Below, piece by piece: positions 61,965-64,000 of a DNA stretch of 64,000 nt. Source of the DNA: Synchiropus splendidus (Eukaryota; Chordata; Actinopteri; Syngnathiformes; Callionymidae). Within the stretch, counting starts at the first letter, position 1. The number at the start of each line of letters is the position of its first letter. Position numbers and translations under genes: made by a program. The notes under the pieces are model-generated. The model made no database searches. It had not been told where the DNA came from and saw only the letters and a list, made by a program, of their open reading frames with translations. The stretch is from contig NC_071348.1 of assembly GCF_027744825.2 (NCBI RefSeq), positions 141,501-205,500 on the forward strand. The letters are read 5' to 3'.

Positions 61965-63942
61965 ATGCAGCCCAGAGCCAAATCACGCAGTTGTGACAAC
62001 TACCTGAGTATCAAGGTACAACGCTCTTGCTGGGCAGCTGATCTTCTACCTTTCAACTTCTCTCACCTGCCGCTGGAGCACTGGGGTTTGTGCGTACCTG
62101 ACGCCAAAGCAGCTGGAACCTTCTCCTAAGTCACTGCTTTTCTCCCGGAATGACCGAGCACTGTGCTCGGTTCACTGTTGTACGGCTGGTGCTTGTCGGA
62201 GTAGCTCCACTGCTCAGTCAGAAGCAGCTCATGAAAGGGTTTCCGATGATTTCCTCACAGCTTCAGGGGCGTTGAGCTTATGTTTCATGTGCCCCAGTAG
62301 TCATGTGTTTCTTAAGAAGACAGTTCTGCGTCCTTCCTTGTTGACAGCGGGCTGTGCTGTCTGTTCTCTGTGGCCCGCTGGGCCGAGGGAGGTTCTGGAA
62401 GGTTCAGAAAGGAGGTGACTGTGAAGGAACGACATCCTGAAGGACACAGCTGTTCATCAGGAGGACGTGATGGAGGATCAGGGGAACTGTACCGAGGTGA
62501 AGCCATGGAGGTGGGACAGAAGGAATATCCCAAACACTTCCAACCCAACACCGTCTGAACGTTACTAAGTCCAGATTAAACTGCAGAAATGGAATCTCGA
62601 CTGTTCGCAAACACGGCGACCGTGAGTCACGGATGACGTCACGCTTGCTTGGACTAAGTTGGTGGCAGGAAATTACCGTGTGACAACCCTTTAAGTGCAG
62701 CTGGAATCTGAGGTCCACCCTCGACGGTTGAGCCCCCAGGGAAGGGAACACCTCTGTATTCAAATGTTCTGAAGTCCACTGACTGAGGAGACCATGGGGG
62801 GCATCTGCCTGCGGTTAGCTTCGCGGCTCGCCGCACTCAGCATAATAAAGCAGTTATTACACAGCAGCCTCGGAGATACAGCGTACCTGAGTTGGGAGTA
62901 GCACCGGAAGTAACCGTCACACCTGACTCTTTTGTTAACGTCCTGCCACCTGGCAGCAGAGCAGGTCTGGGCAACTTTCTCAGGCTCTTTTGTGTCTCGG
63001 TTAGTGAGGAGCCTGCGTGGGGCTCCTGTTACACCCCCCCTGGTGGCTTCACGCTCTGATGGAGAGCTGGTAGGCAGCTTCTTTTGTGCCTCTGACCTAC
63101 TAAATGTGTCGGGGGCTCTCTCTTTGCCGTGCGCCCTCCTCTCTTCAGTCTGGCTGTGGCTTGAGAACTTCCACCTGGGAGCGAGAACCTTCTGAACACC
63201 TGCAGTGTAATCTGTTCCACTGGAGTCTTGTGTCACCCAGGAAGCTACTGACAAAGCCCTTGGATCTGAGTGGCTGAAAAAATCTGCAGTGTGTTTATGA
63301 TGCCAAGGAGCGTGCACCGTGCAGCGCCTTCTCTGCAGTTCCTTCTTACCGTGCTGCATTTTTTTGGCCTGAATGAGGTTCATCGCCTCATTTTCGCATT
63401 GGCACTCTGGAGCGCGACTGGCCGTCGTGCCTCACCTGTCGCTGTCTGGCTCTCCTTCCGTTGCTAGCTTCGGTCCAGTAAAGCCTGGGCTGCTCCCCTG
63501 CAGCAGTGACTCATGCTTTGCTCTCTCACAAAAAGCGCTGGGCTGCTAATGGATGTGGGTGTTTTGCTTCGGGACGCCAACACTGTACGGCGCGTACCTC
63601 GGAGAGAGGCGGGCTTCACAATGAGTCTTGTGTCTCCATGCGCTGGACTGTTCTCCCTCCCTAATTGATGGTGGCGGCCAGCGGAGAAGTGCAGAAGCAG
63701 GGCTGTAAATCCGCTGGAGCATCAGCAGTGGCCTGATTTTAAGAAGTGTGTGAGGGCATCTTTGAGCTGTCTCTCTCCTCACCATGGTTAAGAGCGGGGG
63801 ACTGCTGTCTGTGTGGTTCCGCTCTTCTCTTCCTCAGAGCAAGGACGGCGCTGCCGATGTCGGCAGATACGTCCCGACAACCTTAGAAAGTTCATGTGCT
63901 AGGAAACCTGGAGCTTACGGATCAGCACGCCGATCGAGACAG
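61965..63942 (+). CDS. First two coding exons of an unidentified gene
   Basis: Exon 61965-62015 encodes MQPRAKSRSCDNYLSIK and ends at a donor (CAAG followed by gtacaa). A second exon, 63838-63942, follows acceptor cttcctcag, encodes SKDGAADVGRYVPTT... and ends CGAGACAG-gtgtgt. Both exons are whole codons (17 and 35) in phase 0, so they join in frame with no stop. The predicted start is basic and serine-rich, with no membrane segment, and resembles the disordered N-terminus of a cytoplasmic signalling or scaffold protein. I do not recognise the family. In human the next gene after NKD2 is SLC12A7, but the peptide does not look like a KCC N-terminus. An ATG at 63784, in frame with exon 2, could serve an alternative first exon. 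The gene continues past the window. Confidence 0.4.
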
Positions 63943-64000
63943 GTGTGTTTCAGTTCTTTGTCATCCCAGTGTCCAAGCCTCGAGCTCAGCGAGTGTTGGG

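Noticed and set aside
1..64000. tRNA, rRNA, microRNA or viral sequences
   Set aside because: No cloverleaf, rRNA block or endogenous viral gene was recognised on reading; a covariance-model scan would be needed to exclude small RNAs.

Overview
The window reads as ordinary nuclear DNA of a teleost fish with a compact genome, probably a percomorph. Vertebrate genes are split into many small exons by GT-AG introns, often only 60-120 bases long. Intergenic spaces are short. The remaining space holds fish-type LINE remnants, short inverted-repeat elements and very long (GA)n, (CT)n and (TA)n tracts. No tRNA, rRNA, CRISPR array, phage or bacterial feature was seen. Gene names rest on protein similarity recalled from known families. 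Exon borders were set by reading splice sites and checking that phases join and lengths sum to whole codons. No database search was possible.

Region by region: (1) 1-1195 is the 3' end of an L1-like LINE, lying beyond or within the first intron of nbeal2. (2) The first coding exon of nbeal2 (minus, 2395-2445) lies head to head with ccdc12 (plus, 4645-8955); a second LINE fragment sits between them. (3) kifc2 (minus, 9391-14260), a C-terminal-motor kinesin of 18 coding exons, converges on ccdc12. (4) A two-exon membrane protein, probably tmem276 (minus, 15499-16802), follows, with an inverted-repeat element just upstream of it. (5) tppp (minus, 18670-20755) has a likely non-coding first exon near 24.2 kb. 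(6) Two tandem zdhhc11-like palmitoyltransferase genes (minus, 25646-27177 and 27893-29991) are followed by a 0.5 kb minisatellite. (7) brd9 (minus, 31410-35209) and trip13 (plus, 35592-38658) share a 382-base divergent promoter. (8) nkd2 (plus, 41986-57092) has a 12.9 kb third intron. (9) The first exons of an unrecognised gene start at 61965 (plus) and run off the window.

The order tppp-zdhhc11-brd9-trip13-nkd2 is the gene order of human 5p15.33. nbeal2-ccdc12 matches human 3p21.31, and kifc2 (with tmem276) matches human 8q24.3. The window is therefore a fish chromosome segment joining three blocks that lie on separate human chromosomes. The genes do not form one pathway: they cover granule biogenesis (nbeal2), splicing (ccdc12), microtubule transport and bundling (kifc2, tppp), protein palmitoylation (zdhhc11 pair), chromatin remodelling (brd9), HORMA-domain remodelling in the spindle checkpoint and meiosis (trip13) and Wnt inhibition (nkd2).

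No clearly undescribed system was found. The points most worth checking are a non-GT donor in trip13 with a strong in-frame alternative downstream, a GC-AG intron in brd9, the zdhhc11 tandem pair with rebuilt tails, an inverted-repeat element carrying CRE-like and NRF1-like sites beside tmem276, and the unidentified gene at the right edge.
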